Shown here: piece by piece, positions 5,381 through 6,416 of the stretch | How positions within the stretch are numbered: the stretch's first letter is position 1 | How the letters are laid out: every line of letters starts with the position of its first letter | Assembly (NCBI GenBank): GCA_900553655.1 | Contig: USEQ01000080.1 | Coordinates: 1-6,416 of the forward strand | DNA from: an uncultured Slackia sp. | Lineage (GTDB): Bacteria; Actinomycetota; Coriobacteriia; Coriobacteriales; Eggerthellaceae | DNA: 6,416 bases | Reading direction: 5' to 3' | Made by a program: the position numbers and the translations under genes | The notes under the pieces: generated by a model | What the model saw: the letters and a program-made list of their open reading frames with translations, nothing else | Databases searched by the model: none | Told to the model about the DNA's origin: nothing

Positions 5381-5397
5381 CAGCGCGTCGGTCAAAC

Positions 5398-6416
5398 TTA
5401 TGCGTTGGCCACAAGGTGGCGCAACACGTACTGCAGGATACCGCCATGGGCCATATATGCCCCCTCGGTCGGCGTATCAACTCGTACTATAGCCTGAAAC
5501 TCCTTCGTTAGACCATCCTGCTGCAAAGCCGTTACCTTCACCTTCGAAGGCGTTGGCATGCATGGTTCGCCGCCGCCGAAATCGATCGCCTCGATGGAGA
5601 ACGTCTCCGTTCCATCGAGCCCAAGACTCTCGACGCTTTGCCCCTCTTCGAACTGGAGCGGCAAAATACCCATGCCGATCAGGTTCGAACGATGGATGCG
5701 CTCGAAGCTTTCGGCGAAAACCGCGCGAACGCCCAAAAGAAGAGGAGCCTTCGCCGCCCAGTCGCGCGACGACCCGCTGCCGTACATCTTGCCCGCCAAG
5801 ACGATCGACGAAAGACCAGCTTTCTCATAATCGCACGCAGCCTCAAAGATGCTCGTGACCTGACCTGTTTCGAAATCGCGCGTATATCCGCCATTACGAC
5901 CGTCGGCGAGAAGATTGGACAGCTTGACGTTGCCGAAGCCCCCGCGCGCCATGACTTCGTGGTTTCCGCGGCGACTGCCGTAGGTGTTGAACATCTCGGG
6001 CTCGACTCCACGCTCGCGCAGATACGCCGCAGCAGGGCTATCGGAGGCGATGCTGCCTGCGGGAGAAATATGATCCGTCGTTATGAAATCACGCACATTG
6101 ACCAATACGCGCGCATCCTCGATGGGCTTCACGTCGCGAAGCTCGAGCGTCATCCCCTCGAAATACGGAGCGTGACGAACATAGGTCGAATCCTCATCCC
6201 ATGCAAAAATATCGGACGACTCGACCTCGAGCGCCTTCCAGGCGTCAGTGCCTTCGTAAAGGCCGCGTCCGCCCTCTTCGAAAAGCTCCCTGGTCACGTA
6301 AGCGTCGAGAGCACGTTCGATTTCGTCGTCGGACGGCCAGATGTCACGCAGATACACCGGATCGCCCGCCTTGTTCAAGCCCAATTCCTGCGTTTCGAAA
6401 TCAAAGTCCATCGTGC
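5398..6416 (-). CDS. acnA: Aconitate hydratase (AcnA type), C-terminal part
   Basis: The frame runs in from the right edge and ends at TAA (5398-5400), giving 338 codons, about the last third of a protein usually near 900 residues. Aconitase isomerises citrate and isocitrate via cis-aconitate with a [4Fe-4S] cluster in the cytoplasm; here it probably feeds 2-oxoglutarate and glutamate synthesis. The fragment covers the linker and swivel domain. Counting from the internal Met at 6409-6411, it shows DPVYLRDIWPS (17-27), TTDHISPAG (111-119), SRRGNHEVM (146-154), the active-site loop GSGSSRDWAA (211-220), SFERIHRSNLIGMG (235-248) and GGILQYVLR (323-331). The cluster-binding cysteines lie upstream, outside the window. 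The Met at 6411 is not the start, since family sequence continues before it. The linker and swivel motifs are AcnA/IRP-like rather than AcnB. No sign of decay is seen. Confidence 0.96.
   Translation of the reverse strand, partial: TMDFDFETQELGLNKAGDPVYLRDIWPSDDEIERALDAYVTRELFEEGGRGLYEGTDAWKALEVESSDIFAWDEDSTYVRHAPYFEGMTLELRDVKPIEDARVLVNVRDFITTDHISPAGSIASDSPAAAYLRERGVEPEMFNTYGSRRGNHEVMARGGFGNVKLSNLLADGRNGGYTRDFETGQVTSIFEAACDYEKAGLSSIVLAGKMYGSGSSRDWAAKAPLLLGVRAVFAESFERIHRSNLIGMGILPLQFEEGQSVESLGLDGTETFSIEAIDFGGGEPCMPTPSKVKVTALQQDGLTKEFQAIVRVDTPTEGAYMAHGGILQYVLRHLVANA

Noticed and set aside
5357..5397. TTGACC and CATAAT as a promoter for the 643-residue gene
   Set aside because: The spacing is 20 bases, outside the usual 16-18, and the -10 candidate sits inside a strong hairpin.
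4664..5497. Plus-strand open frame of 277 codons
   Set aside because: It runs antisense across the 5' part of the unknown membrane gene and into the aconitase end, with no motif or ribosome site.
6409..6411. Met codon as true start of an aconitase fragment gene
   Set aside because: AcnA family sequence normally continues upstream of this point and the frame stays open to the window edge, so it is an internal residue of a gene that runs off the window.

Overview
The window reads as chromosomal DNA from a high-GC Gram-positive anaerobe. The closest feel is Coriobacteriia, perhaps Eggerthellaceae. I infer this from the moderately high GC, GTG starts alongside ATG, an AcnA-type aconitase, a tRNA gene with encoded CCA, and a cysteine-rich protein beginning MAFCWEKRGC. 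Every convincing gene lies on the minus strand, so transcription runs from high to low coordinates. I see no mobile element, CRISPR array or phage gene.

In transcription order, the window opens with the C-terminal third of aconitate hydratase (5398-6416, running off the right edge). After an 80-base gap with a strong hairpin comes a 643-residue protein of unknown function (3386-5317), with three membrane segments and a large predicted extracytoplasmic part. Next is a ribosomal stalk unit with its own promoter (3336-3363), a well-preserved L10 leader RNA (about 3221-3300) and an intrinsic terminator placed as an attenuator (3184-3219). It then encodes rplJ (L10, 2590-3111) and rplL (L7/L12, 2127-2501), and ends in a 16-bp terminator hairpin (2056-2091).

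Below that are two closely packed genes: a five-helix-region membrane protein of DUF4013 type (1124-2008) and a YbaK/EbsC-type Cys-tRNA(Pro) deacylase (634-1122). One base separates the first stop from the second start. A gene-free stretch (409-633) holds a nested GC-rich hairpin and the promoter of a tRNA-Glu(UUC) gene (334-408), which has a clear intrinsic terminator (293-326). The left edge is the N-terminal 70 residues of a small eight-cysteine protein (1-212).

Most of the genes serve translation: L10 and L7/L12 form the stalk that recruits GTPase factors, tRNA-Glu supplies GAA/GAG decoding, and YbaK clears mischarged Cys-tRNA(Pro). The richest regulation is in the 225 bases before rplJ. 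The conserved CGAAGACA of the L10 leader is perfectly complementary to the loop side of the attenuator. The attenuator U-tract can also pair with the rplJ Shine-Dalgarno region. Neither rplKA nor rpoBC adjoins rplJL here, so the classical rplKAJL-rpoBC cluster is broken at this locus.
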